Of a DNA stretch of 64,000 nt, positions 1 through 10,605 are shown one piece after another (the stretch's first letter is position 1; each line of letters starts with the position of its first letter). Under the pieces are notes generated by a model. It had not been told where the DNA came from and did no database searches. It saw nothing but the letters and a program-made list of their open reading frames with translations. The stretch covers positions 2,396,529 through 2,460,528 of the forward strand of contig CM035352.1 of assembly GCA_020137815.1 (NCBI GenBank), given 5' to 3'. Origin of the DNA: Hormiphora californensis. Taxonomy: Eukaryota > Ctenophora > Tentaculata > Cydippida > Pleurobrachiidae. The position numbers were made by a program, and so were the translations under genes.

Positions 1-3000
1 GCATGGCTACGGCAGTGGCAAGTTCCAGCCAGTCATTAACATAACTATCAAAGTTAAGATCGTCACACCACGATACCAGTTCTTCCATCTCTTCTTCAGT
101 TAAATCCTTCTCCTGCTGCTTTCCCTCCCGGTACATGGCTGCGATGGTAGAAATAGGGTAGAGATAGGGTACAGATAGTAGAGAAATAGGGTAGAAATAG
201 GGTAGAATAGGTATTTGAGGTTCAGAAGAAAGGCTTTTTTTCAAAAACACTTACTTGCCATCCATTGCCGTTTCTTTTCCCGCCTCTTTGCCTCTATATC
301 TTTCTGTCTACGGAGGCGTGAATAATGAAAGAATTTCCTCTCTGAGCTGGACTCCTGGATTAAGGTATCAGTGTCGTTGGCTGTGAAGATCCTGTCGGAT
401 ACGAGTCTCCAACCATTGTTTTCCTCTCTCTGGTACCACCGGGCAAGATCTGGGAAGGAGAGAGGGTGAGAATCTTGATGAGAAAATTAATAAAAAAGAG
501 TAGGTTGAACAAATCGTAGTAAACCCTTTGCTAATGATCTCTCACTTCTCAGTTATCTTTGAGGAGTAATGTCCTTTCCAAGCAAACCCCAACTACTTAC
601 TAACTACTTACTCAGTTGGTTTGGTAGTTCTCGCGGTGGTGGGAGAGAGTTTGTTTCAGACATTGAAAAACAAGGAAAAACAAAGAATTCTTTGTTTTTC
701 CTTGTTTTTCAATGTCTGAAACAAACTCTCTCCCACCACCGCGAGAACTACCAAATCAACTGAATTGTACCGCGGGCGGAGTTGCCTCAACTACTTACTA
801 ACTACTTACTAACTACTTACTAGCTACTTACTAACTACAGTCGGACCCCGATTTACCGGGATGCTCGGGGGAAAGGATTTTGCCCGGTAAATCGGGGTGC
901 CCGGTATATCGGGGTCAAATCCCATTAATTTCCTATATCGGGGGAAATTTATCCTCCCGGTAAATCGGGGTTCCGGTAAATCGGGGCCCGGTAAATCGGG
1001 GTCCGACTGTACTTACTAACTACGTACCCTCCTTTCCAGGCTGGGTTGGGTAAGTTGTTGTTGCGAATTGTGGCGTTGGCAATGGCACAATTTGGTACTG
1101 TGTAGTCCCGTGGGGCAAAGGCGTTGATATCCGTAACTGGCCGGTAGGTGAAGATTTTGTAGTAAATATTGGGAGGAAACTTCTCCTGAAACACGTGTGG
1201 AGCTGTGTTAAACAAATTTCAAATGAATAATAAATGTGCGAGAAATCAGGAAACGATCAAGGGCTCGACTTCTATTGAAAAGCACGATGATATCACAAAT
1301 GTCTAAAACAGTTTAACCTACCCCAGCAAGTCGGAAACGGATGTGAATTCCAGAAGCGAAATCAAGAAGGTCTCCCTCCTTGGGATTAATACATTTGAGC
1401 ATTAGTTTGGGATTTCCCTTGGAGTAAAACTTGATCAAGTCGCGGTAGTAATGATACACTTGAACGTCCTGGAAACAGGATTAAGTTGGTCAGTAAAGTT
1501 AGTTAACTAATTAGTTGATTAGATTACCAGTAAGTTTTAAAAAGATCATTCTGCAATTGGTTTCAAAAGCGACATTAGGGTAGTAAAGGCTGAAGAAATG
1601 AACCTACTATATGCCGCCTCCACGCTCTCTGAATGATGCTAGCAGCCCGATTTCTTGTCATACCAGTCCCAGTCGATGACTGTTCTGTCTCCATCGTGTA
1701 TAAACGCTGGGAATATGATATATGAACATTGAACAATATCAACAATATCAACTAAACATAACGTCACTATAACATAGCTCCCTAAATTTAAAATCTCTTC
1801 ATTTGCAACTTGCTTACATTTCTTCCAGCTCGTTTTTTGTACCACCAATGTTCAATGTACCGTGCACAAAACTCCTCAAAGCTACAAACAGGGAAGATAT
1901 GAGACGATCATAGCAACAACAAATGGTATAATCAACGAAAAAAATAAGCAAACATAATTTAACTAGGATGTAAAACAATTATATTACAGGCTACTGCTGC
2001 AGCAGCTGTATTACTGTTGCCAGGGGAGATGGGAATCTGATATAGGACGTTGCTAGGGGTAACGTTGTAATTTGATATGCGGATGATATGGTGACATAAT
2101 TCTACCAAAACTGAATATTTAGGTGGTTTCAAACTTTTCAACACTACTTTAAACAAATTAATTTGAGGTTTCGTTTTTCCCAATTCGCTAAGTTCTTTGG
2201 TATTTATTCGGCTCTTTATACTTTTTTGTTTTGTCTTTTCTGGGTTTATCAGAGACTGGTAACAGTTTCTGTGTGAGAAAGACAAGGCCAAAGACAAGAG
2301 AAGACCGGATCTTACCCGGAGGATTGACACTCGTTGTCGTTAGGCGAGGCCTTGAATTTATCCTGCAGATCGTAGCTAGTGATGACATTGAAGGCAATCC
2401 CGCTAAAGTTATGGACGAGGAAAGAGTTGGACACGTTTATGAAAGATAATCTACCTGTGGATATGGACCCAATCTTGCAAGGTAAAAAAGCTCCCCCAGC
2501 GGGTATCACTAAAGATATTCTATGGAATTTTGCTATTAACCTATTGAGAATGGTGGACAAGCAGCAGGATGACCGTGTGAAGACCAAGTCAGAAGAAGGA
2601 ACAGTAGTGGGACAGGATAGGTCTGAACAGGTTCTCAAGGAGCTTGAGGCGATGCGGGAGTGTTTTGCAAACATACCAGACATGATACAGAAGGCGATAA
2701 ACGGCAAGGAGAAGACTGATGATGCTGGAAAGTTGCTCAACCCCAGCCCTAAGAAGACACCACAGAAGCACACCCTCAAACTTGAGAAAGTTGGACTGGA
2801 AAAGTGGAAAGTTGTAAAGGCGAAGGTACGAAAGACTCTGCAGTCAATCCCAGTTGATGGAACCAGCTCGAATGAAGAGGACACCAATCTAGTTTTCAAG
2901 GACAAGTCTCAACGAGACAAAGCTGAGGAACTGCTGAAATCTGAATTTGATACGTCAACAGCCACTCTGACCACCAAGAAGCTTAATCCCAAAGTCACAA

Positions 3001-6000
3001 TCTCAGACATTGCTGGAGAAATTACCACTGCTGAGGAAGTATACAGTGAAATACTGAGGAAGAATGAGGAAATCAAAGAGCAGGTTGAAAGTCACCAAGA
3101 GGAACTGAAAGTCATCTTTCTTCATAAGGAGGATCGATATGCAGTTGTCCAGATGTCAAAAAAGATACGGGAGATTGTTCGCAAAAGGAATAACCGAATT
3201 AACCTTGATTTTCAAATCCACATTGTGAAGGATCGATTCCATATCGTTCAATGTTTCAAGTGTCAACGCTATGGTCACAAGTCAGACTCAGTGATGTGCC
3301 CCAGGAGAGACAGCGGTGATCCAGTTTGTACCTACTGTGCTGGAAATCATCGGTACAAGGATTGTCAAGTGAAGAAAGATAGAAAAGTTGACTCCAGATG
3401 CTGTGCAAACTGCAAGAGTAGCCGAAGCAAGATCGATCAGCTCAATGCAACCACCCACACAGCGAACAGTTTCCAGTGTCCCTTCTTTATCATGGAGAAG
3501 GAGAGATTGATGAGTAGAACAGCCGGAGCTGAGATGTTAAAAAACGAGTACAGTCGGAAGGCACGAGACTTCTTGGAAAGAAGGAGAACTCACTAAGAGT
3601 TGGAACATTGAACTGCAACTCCCTTGTCAATAAGACTGCTGGTGTACTGGAACACCTTGAGGACCAGCTTGTTGATATTTGTCTTCTTCAAGAGACCTAC
3701 CTGAGGAAAGGTGACAATGCTAAGCATCATGAGATAAAGGAAAGAGGATGGGAAATACACTCGGCACCGAGGAAGCAGAGGATTGGTGGTGGAGTAGCAG
3801 TGGTATACAGAGCGGACCTGGGTGTTAAATCTGGACCTACCAAGTGTTTCAAGACCTTTGAGTGTACAGAGACTACTGTTGGAAATGCTAGTGAGATGTA
3901 CCGGCTAGTAAACATCTATAGGCCACCGTACTCGAAGAAGGCACCTCATACCCAGAGCCACTTCCTGATGAATTCAAGGGATATCTTGAGGAACTAAACT
4001 GTAAAGGTCGGGACAACCATTAATCATGGGAGACTTCAACTTTCACATGGAAAGGCCTGATGAATTTTATCCAAAAAAAACTACAGGAGATGATCGAGGA
4101 GTTTGACTTCAAACAGATGGTTCCATTGGTTTTCAACCCACAGACATGGAAGGTACTCTGGACCTAGCCCTGATGGATGCTACTGTAGCAGATTGTCTTG
4201 AACCAGTTAGGGTCTTAGAGGAGGGAACTACTACTTCAGACCACCATCTTATTACAGTGGACCTACAACTGACTACGAGGATTAGTAAGAGGAAACGGCC
4301 GGAGACTATTTGGTATCGGGGACTTTTCGAAGGTGGATGTGGAGAGTTTTAATGAGGATCTCAAAGCCAGTGGACTGTTTACCTCACTTGCTGAGGAAGA
4401 GGATGTTAATAGCCTTGTTGAGAAGTTATATGGAACGTTGCTAGCCCTGGTTGATAAGCACTGTCCAATGAAGAAGAGAAGGAAGAAAGAGAAGTATACA
4501 CCATGGATGGATGAAGAGCTGCTAACCCTCCGGAGGAAGAAGCGGCGTGCTGAGAGGAAGTGGAGAAAGGACAAGACTAAAGAGAAGCCGCAGCTAAGGG
4601 CCATGTATGTGGAACTAAGGTCAGCTTTCAACAAGATGGAGGTCAGAAAACGATCAGAATACACCAGAAGAAATATTGAACTCTGTGGACGCGATCAAAA
4701 GAGGCTCAACCAACAACTGAGCAAGCTACTGGGTAACTCCAATGTTATCCTCCCAGATGTGGTCAACCCGGAGAAACTAGCGACTGAGTTTGGAGAGTTT
4801 TTCAAGTCCAAGATTGATAAACTACAGAAGAAGATTGGTGTCAAGATTGAAGAGTTGGGTGAAAAGAAATCAACTGAGTCCGGTGCTATTGAAGGAGAGA
4901 CAGAAAGATTTGAGACGTTCAGTCTTATGACTGAAGATGAAGTGGCAAGCCTTGTAAAGAGCCTGCCGGATAAGTTCTGTGACTTGGACCCAATCCCGAC
5001 CTCTCTGCTGAAGCAACTTCTCCCTACACTACTACCAATGCTTACCAAGATCGTAAACACTTCTCTGCAGAGTGGTGTATTCCCGTCAGGACTGAAAGAG
5101 GCTATTGTGAGGCCCACGATCAAGATACATCTGGAGATGTTGACTCTCTTGCGAACTACAGACCAGTCTCGAATCTCAGTGTTCTGTCCAAGCTAGCGGA
5201 GAAAGCTGTCAATGTACAGCTAAAATGAGCATTTGGAGAAAAACGACCTGCGAGGTGACTGCCAATCTGGTTTTCGCCCCAACCACCAGCTGTGAGACAC
5301 ACATGGTGCGAGTTGTTGATGATGTCCCTTGGGGAAATGGACAGAGGAAATGTGGTGGCAGTCGTTCAAATTGATCTTTCGGCTGCATTTGATACCATCG
5401 ATCACCCTCAGCTATTGATGAGACTGGAGAAGCGTTTGGAATTAGATCAACGGTACTCGAATGGTTCACTAGTTATCTCAATGACAGGAGCTATAAAGTT
5501 AAAATTGGAGATGCCCTCTCACCTAGGCTCTTTCTCAAATATGGAGTACCCCAAGGCTCTCTCCTTGGTCCTGTCCTCTTTGCCCTATATGTGGAACCAC
5601 TAGAACCTATTGTAAAGAAGTATGGACTCACAATACGACTTTATGCAGACGATAGCACAATATACATCGGATTCTGCCCGGTGGAAGGCTGGACAGGTTC
5701 AAAGGAGATTATTGAGAAATGTTTGGAGGAGGTAAGAACGTGGATGATTGAAAACAGACTGATGGTTAATGAGGATAAAACTGAGTTTCTTATCCTGGGA
5801 AAGAAGAAGAAGATGGATACTGTACGTGAGGAGAGTGACCTGACACTTGAGCTAAATGGGACATCATTTCCCCCATGGACATGGCTGGAAAATCGGGAAA
5901 GACCCTTGGTATCTATCTTGATGAACAAATGGATATGAAAACGTCAAATCTCCATGGTCAAGAGGAATGCGGAGTTACAATGAGGAACCTCTGGCAGATC

Positions 6001-7026
6001 CGCCGATTCATTGATAAACCTCTACGTCTGATGCTTGCCTCCCAGCTGGTCATATCCAAGTGGACTATTGCGAATGCCCTGTATTTCAACCTGCCGGCCT
6101 CTACCATCAAGCCGCTGAAAAGGACTAATGAATCAAGTAATAAGATACATCCATGGAGTCAGAGAGAGGAAAGTTGATCTGGACCCCTTCTAACCGTGAT
6201 TCCCATATCCTTACGATTGAGAAGAGGGATTTTCTTCAAATCTGTTTACTAGGGTACAAGATCTATTATGGAAGTGCCCCTCAGTACCTTCAGGATCTAG
6301 TGGAACATGATGAAAATACAGCAGTGCAAAAGTCTACTCGTCAGAGCTGTAAAGTAGAACCATTACAAGTTAAAGCTACCTTCTGGAAATGTGAAAGTGA
6401 GCAAACTGGGAAAAAGGAGAATATCCCAATATCTCCCCCATGTCTGGAACAACCTACCGGAGAACCTTAGAGACGCACCTTCAGAGGACTCCTTCCGTAT
6501 TCGCCTGAAGACCTACCTGTTCGATGCTACTGTTACCTTCTCTGAAAGACCTTATTTGGTTTTTCGACGTCAGTCGTTAATAATTTCTTTTCGGTTATTC
6601 ATTAGTCCCCGTTTCTCACAACGGTCACCCCTGCTGCTGTCACATATTTCTTTATAATCTAAGATACTTTTCAGTTTATCATTTTGTTATTATTTTTTCT
6701 GATTATAACTTGTCACCCACAGTCACCAAGTGGTGAGAGTTAATAAAGTCTACTATATATGTCAGTTATAAGTCACCATATGAGTTACCATTTAAGACCT
6801 TTTGTCAACCAATATGTCAAGATAGGATGAGAGAACCGCTATGAATGGCAACTGCTCTTCGAACCAATCGAGAGTACTTGTCTATTTAGCCGGTATATAA
6901 ATCCATTTTGTTGTTGTTGTTGTTGTTGGTTCACAACATGATAAATTTCACTGAATATGACAATGTACACGAAACAACGACTAAAAGATGTAGGTGTGAG
7001 AGTTTTAGCGTGCAATCTGTACACAC

Positions 7027-7063
<37 letters not shown>

Positions 7064-8562
7064 TGAAAAGGAGGAAGAGGTGGGATTGGAGCGAGCATAT
7101 ATGTAGATGCGATCGAGAATATATAGTATAAAACGACTGATCTCTAAATCGCTTCTCTCTTCTCTCTGCTTTCGCTTTTTACTGCTCCTCGCTTTTTTTG
7201 TTCTTTCCTCCTTTGTTTTTTTTTTTTTATTTCTTTCGTTTTTTCTTGAAGTGTGATACTTGCTTTTTCAGCCTCGTCTAACTCTACTTATGTAGACGGC
7301 CCTGGAATGAGCTAGATACTGTGAAGAGGGCTGGAAATACAACCAGCATTGAAGGGGGAGAATTTTTTCCAGATCTCCAATATGCAAATTTTATACCAGG
7401 AACCGACCGAATCAATATACTGGTCCCTGATAACTGATTGGCTGATAACCAGTCACGTGACATAAATAACAAGTTTTGATTGGTTGTATACTTGTTTCGG
7501 TCGGTTCCTGTTATATACATGTAGGTAAACTGATAATACCTGATATTGTTTTCATCAGGTTCAGGGAGAAGGAGACGTTCTATCATGGAGAGCTTTCTGA
7601 CCACCAGACAAGTTGCGAACTTGTCAACCTCTTCCGGAGATTTTGCCTTACCTGAAATATATAACGACATTAAATTATGGGAGATCAATGGTGCCAGCTG
7701 CCCAAGAAGAATGATTCAATTGCTGTTTCATAGTTATACCCATGTAGTGAGAGAGGTGAGGTGAATTAGCGAATGATCGTTCTGTACAAGAAAAGCTGAT
7801 TGGTGAACCTTGTTCAACGTAGTCCGTGTGTTTTCGCTCTAATCGTAACCTTGCCGGTGACTGCACGTGTGGAATTTTGAGTGGTTGAATTTTTGGTGAA
7901 ATAATTGTGGATTACAGATGTGATAAGCTGTCGTGGTCCCGTTTAGTTTTGTAAGTTGTGTCTAACAGCGCCGCTTCTAGTCACATTACCGTAATGGAAA
8001 TACAGTAATGAGACGCACGCTTTGCATAACACGCGGCAAAAAGTGCATGTGTTCAGCACGTACTAGCGCCCTGATTGGCCACGGTTGCGCGTCTTCATAC
8101 TGTATTTCCGTTTTCCATTACCGTTTTCCCACTACAAGCGACCGGGTAAAGGGTAGTACAGAAAAACTTATCATGCAGGAAGGTTAACTTACTATTGGTC
8201 GGTTTTCCTCTGCCTCCAACTTGGCCATCATTTCCTTTAATCTCTCGAATAGTTTCCTCCTGAAAGGAAACGATGCTAATATAACAATACTAGAGTAGTT
8301 TCACCGGTCGCCTACTAAAATTACTCACAACTCACAAAGATCGAGCTTGTATACCTTGATCTGTAACCTCTATATACACGTTGAATCTCAACAGCGGCAG
8401 CTCTTCTCTGCAGACCATCACTACTTGAACTCGATAAAATCTCGCGTCTTTCCTTTTTCGACTGAACTGCAAAATGAGTTGCCACGAGAATAAGAAGGAA
8501 GGCTCAAACAGACATTACATACCTGGAAACTGGATCTTGGCCAGTAGATCGGCAATGGACAT
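1..8562 (-). CDS. MFI: C11orf65/MFI homologue, multi-exon, 3' end beyond window
   Basis: Ten exons are seen (- strand): 8562-8523, 8466-8355, 8259-8193, 7646-7540, 1881-1818, 1706-1608, 1468-1322, 1185-1017, 449-255 and 138-1. All join in phase, giving about 379 codons before the window edge. An N-terminal IQ motif (AAVEIQRVYRGYRSR) and a second one (AASIIQRAWRR) suggest calmodulin binding. The later part matches vertebrate C11orf65 as I remember it: NPKEGDLLDFASGIHIRFRL, FPPNIYYKIFTYRP, WYQREENNGWRLVSD and LNFDSYVNDWLELAT. The N-terminus (MSIADLLAKIQFP and the first IQ) extends beyond the human protein. The 7646 acceptor follows AAG and was chosen by phase; 7651 (CAG) would need a different upstream donor. 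The 5.7-kb intron 7539-1882 contains a whole LINE. Vertebrate MFI is linked to mitochondrial fission control; function here is inferred only. Confidence 0.85.
613..762. repeat. 150-bp near-perfect palindrome
   Basis: Two 75-bp arms meet at a central GAATTC (685-690) with no loop. I see one mismatch, near the outer ends (ttggtttgg against ccaaatcaa). It lies in the MFI intron 450-1016. It is flanked by copies of the cttactaacta repeat. A foldback transposon or MITE is likely, but no target-site duplication is clear. Confidence 0.85.
787..1021 (-). repeat. Tandem array of splice-donor-like units, split by a MITE
   Basis: The unit cttactaacta (reverse strand TAGTTAGTAAG) is repeated several times at 787-837 and resumes at 1010-1021; more copies lie at 584-612. 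Read on the gene strand, each unit contains AGTAAGT, a perfect 5' splice site. The phase-consistent donor of the MFI exon ending at 1017 is the first copy. Confidence 0.75.
838..1009. mobile_element. Tc1/pogo-like MITE with TA target duplication
   Basis: The inverted ends are CAGTCGGACCCCGATTTACC on the left and its reverse complement at 988-1009, each flanked by TA. The 172-bp body holds more copies of the CCGGTAAATCGGGG motif and has no ORF. It is a non-autonomous element by length. A decayed relative lies at about 59885-59968. Confidence 0.8.
2391..3596 (+). CDS. LINE ORF1 protein with zinc knuckles
   Basis: The reading frame is open across 2379-3596 and encodes about 400 residues. The N-terminal half is charged and rich in Lys/Glu. 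Near the C-terminus lie CCHC-type knuckles: CFKCQRYGHKSDSVMC, CTYCAGNHRYKDC and a third Cys-rich piece (CCANCKSS). This is the ORF1 nucleic-acid-binding layout of Jockey/CR1-like LINEs. The exact start is uncertain; the first clear ATG in this frame is near 2382. ORF1 is intact although ORF2 is broken. Confidence 0.75.
   Translation, partial: KAIPLKLWTRKELDTFMKDNLPVDMDPILQGKKAPPAGITKDILWNFAINLLRMVDKQQDDRVKTKSEEGTVVGQDRSEQVLKELEAMRECFANIPDMIQKAINGKEKTDDAGKLLNPSPKKTPQKHTLKLEKVGLEKWKVVKAKVRKTLQSIPVDGTSSNEEDTNLVFKDKSQRDKAEELLKSEFDTSTATLTTKKLNPKVTISDIAGEITTAEEVYSEILRKNEEIKEQVESHQEELKVIFLHKEDRYAVVQMSKKIREIVRKRNNRINLDFQIHIVKDRFHIVQCFKCQRYGHKSDSVMCPRRDSGDPVCTYCAGNHRYKDCQVKKDRKVDSRCCANCKSSRSKIDQLNATTHTANSFQCPFFIMEKERLMSRTAGAEMLKNEYSRKARDFLERRRTH
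3604..6650 (+). pseudogene. LINE ORF2, endonuclease-reverse transcriptase, frameshifted
   Basis: Pieces of one polyprotein appear in changing frames. The apurinic-type endonuclease begins near 3608 (NCNSLVNK, QETYLRKG, GGGVAVVYRAD). The reverse transcriptase follows (DPIPTSLLKQLLP near 4985, DLSAAFDTIDH near 5373, YADDSTIY near 5642). The C-terminus is typical of the L2/CR1 group (WNNLPENLRDAPSEDSFRIR near 6440). The frame changes at about 4000-4150, 4340, 5200-5290, 5590, 5900, 6170 and 6400, so this copy is dead. Confidence 0.8.
7029..7060. repeat. (GA)n microsatellite
   Basis: About 16 GA units lie just downstream of the LINE, still inside the MFI intron. Confidence 0.95.
7392..7518. mobile_element. 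Short inverted-repeat element (MITE)
   Basis: The ends are AGGAACCGACCGAATCAA (7398-7415) and the matching inverse at 7492-7510, with TATA-rich flanks. The interior is about 70 bp and has no ORF. It lies in the MFI intron 1882-7539, about 20 bp from an exon end. Confidence 0.65.
7985..8123. mobile_element. Short inverted-repeat element (MITE)
   Basis: The imperfect terminal repeats contain GGAAATACAGTA with GAGACGC inward, and the inverse GCGTCTTCATACTGTATTTC on the right. The body is about 140 bp, in the MFI intron between the exons ending at 8193 and starting at 7646. No ORF was seen. Confidence 0.65.
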
Positions 8563-8616
8563 GGTGTGCTAATGGGGATCATGTTTAAACTGTAAATAAC
8601 CACATTAATAAGCTTG

Positions 8617-8739
8617 CTGTCACTCCTTTGCTTTGCATCGAAATAAAAAATGACCCTCAAGTTTTCGAAATATCTTTTCAAGATCTGCATAAAAATTGAG
8701 GGTCATTTTTTGATTCGATGCAAAGCAAAGGAGTGACAG
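8617..8739. repeat. Foldback repeat
   Basis: About 45-bp arms (ctgtcactcctttgctttgc on the left, inverse on the right) enclose about 35 bp. It lies just upstream of the MFI start codon at 8562, so it could overlap the promoter or 5' leader. Confidence 0.75.
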
Positions 8740-9005
8740 TAACCTAAATAGCCAAAACAAGTTTCTAATACGTTTCCGACACGCAAATAAAAACTGGTGT
8801 GCCACCCAGGGGGTGACAACTTCAAAAAATCCGACTTTAGGTCTTGTTTGACATGTTCCCATGTCGGCTCTCACACCGGCCGGAAGCATGGCAAGGTCTT
8901 GTCAGACGATGTAGTGTGGGATAATGCAATAGCTCGCGAGCTCGGAACAGGAAACCGAAACCAAGTGAGGGAGCTGGCGTGTCCCTGAGCATCCTTGTTG
9001 ACCAG

Positions 9006-9248
9006 CGTTAAAATCTGGGTGTTTCGTGAGTGCTGATAAACGGTTTTTAGGGTTAGGGCTAAAGTAGGGTTAGTGTTATGGTTGGGGTTTGGGTTGGGGT
9101 TAGGCCTATGGTGACATTTCCTACCAGATAAACTTTGAATTAGACAAAACTGTTGATTGGTTCGGCGGTTAGAGCCATTTTAGTGAATCAACTTTTTTGG
9201 CAGCTGCATGCACCTGTAAACAGGCCACGAAACACCCAGATCGTAACG
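9006..9248. mobile_element. MITE family 'TCTGGGTG', copy 1
   Basis: The terminal inverted repeats are CGTTAAAATCTGGGTGTTTC and the inverse of CACGAAACACCCAGATCGTA. The interior is rich in degenerate TTAGGG-like motifs. Related copies lie at 9575-9835 and 61767-62164. Confidence 0.75.
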
Positions 9249-9349
9249 GCGCCCATCTTTGTTGAGTATTGTTGAGTAAGGGGTGGGACAGAGTTGTCAG
9301 AGTTGAGTAAAGGGTAACAAGTGCATCCAGGGACAGGGCAGTAGCCCCG

Positions 9350-9450
9350 GTCATGGGCTGTATGGCGGCGCTATACCCAAATTTAATTCTCAGATGGGGT
9401 CGCGGGCTGTCAGGCCAATGCTCTGACAGGTCGCGGGCCAGACAGGTCAT
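9350..9450 (+). repeat. Dispersed repeat 'TGTATGGCGGCGC', copy 1
   Basis: Starts near ctgtatggcggcgctatacc and includes tgtcaggccaatgc. A diverged inverted copy lies at about 50850-50985. No ORF was seen; the boundaries are approximate. Confidence 0.55.
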
Positions 9451-9574
9451 GGGGGGGGCGTGAAACCCCATACACAGGACTTTAGCCCCGGCTGGGTGTT
9501 ATAGCGGACAGGCTCTGCAGAGCCCCCACGGTGAGCTCTGCCGAAAGTCGGAACCTCAAATCCGGAAAGGAAAA

Positions 9575-9835
9575 CGTTAAAATCTGGGTGCCTTTCATTG
9601 CTAACAATTCGTAGTTTTAGCGCGCGCGACGGGTTAGGGCTATCCGTTAGGGTCTGGTTAGGGTTTGGTTTGGGGTTATCGGTTAGGGCTATCGATTCTC
9701 TATCAGTTACCGTTTAGTTTACTCAAATTGGCCATGTGGTTGCGTGGCTATAGCCGTTTGAAAAAAGTCGGTCTAAGTGTACTCTTTTGGTAGCGCGCAC
9801 CTGTAAACACGCTGCAAGGCACCCAGATTATAATC
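9575..9835. mobile_element. MITE family 'TCTGGGTG', copy 2
   Basis: The ends are CGTTAAAATCTGGGTGCCTT and the inverse of AAGGCACCCAGATTATAATC. The interior is almost the same as the copy at 61767-62164: ttagggctatccgttagggt, the GGCCATGTGGTT stretch and GGTAGCGCGCACCTGTAAAC. Confidence 0.8.
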
Positions 9836-10605
9836 GCGCCCTTTGGCTCATTGCGCGTGTATTTACAAAGTTAAGGGGAAATCCTGAATTTCCAGGAATC
9901 TCAGGTCAAGTCGTTGGCATGCGCTGCAGACCCCAAGTGCGCGCGTTTTCCACGGCTTCTAGGGCTTCTAGGGCCTGTAGCATAGGCCAAGTCAAGTCGT
10001 TTGAAACGCACTTTAATAAAATATTTCTGAATCTAATTTTAAAAACTTGAGTGCGTTTTTTTTAAATTTTTCTTTTTTCTGTTCATAAAATTAAAAGTGT
10101 TGCGTTTTCCTGCTCTGGTATCATATGCTGTATGCATATCACATATGCCAATTAAAAAAGCATGAGCAACCTCGGAAATTCTTATGTATGGAAAGGGAGA
10201 ATTATCCGGGTGGGATCCAGCTAACCCTTCGGCAAACACCCAGCGCCGTCCGGTCCCTAGGCTAACATTGCCCATGCAGCAAGGATGGACGTGGTAGCAG
10301 TAGGCCTTTCGCGGAAAATGCAGCTCGCCCACATTAAGATGTGTATTTTTCGAATTCTAATCCTGATAGACTTTCCTGCATTCGCCCAGTCAGGGAAAGA
10401 ATTTGTTGTTTTAGAAGGCTTGTTAGTGCCTAGTGGTGGGGGCATTGCTTAGATCGAAACCGTTTCGATCAGTCGACGAAACGGCGTTCTCCCTAACAAT
10501 GCATAGGTCCAAAAGCGGGATATAAATTATAATTGTATTTGTATTTGTTTTTTACTTTGCATTTCGTTATAATATTAACTGAATATTTTCTCTAGAGTCT
10601 AGGCT
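9836..10605. other. Intergenic stretch before PLPP6
   Basis: No coding exon is supported. Just before the ATG at 10606 the sequence attttctctag looks like a 3' splice site, so an untranslated first exon may lie upstream in this stretch. Confidence 0.4.

Larger units (their letters stand above)
2230..6930 (+). mobile_element. Decayed non-LTR retrotransposon (LINE, CR1/L2-like)
   Basis: Element with ORF1, ORF2 and a 3' terminus of (TTG)n at 6907-6928, as in CR1/L2-type elements that end in a short microsatellite rather than poly(A). It lies antisense inside an intron of the MFI homologue. The 5' boundary is not defined; 2230 is a guess from where coding resemblance begins. ORF2 is broken, so the copy is not autonomous. 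Confidence 0.8.

Noticed and set aside
9040-9110. Possible internal telomere repeat
   Set aside because: Units are irregular (TTAGGGCTA, GGTTTGGG) and fall within the MITE family, so they are part of that element.
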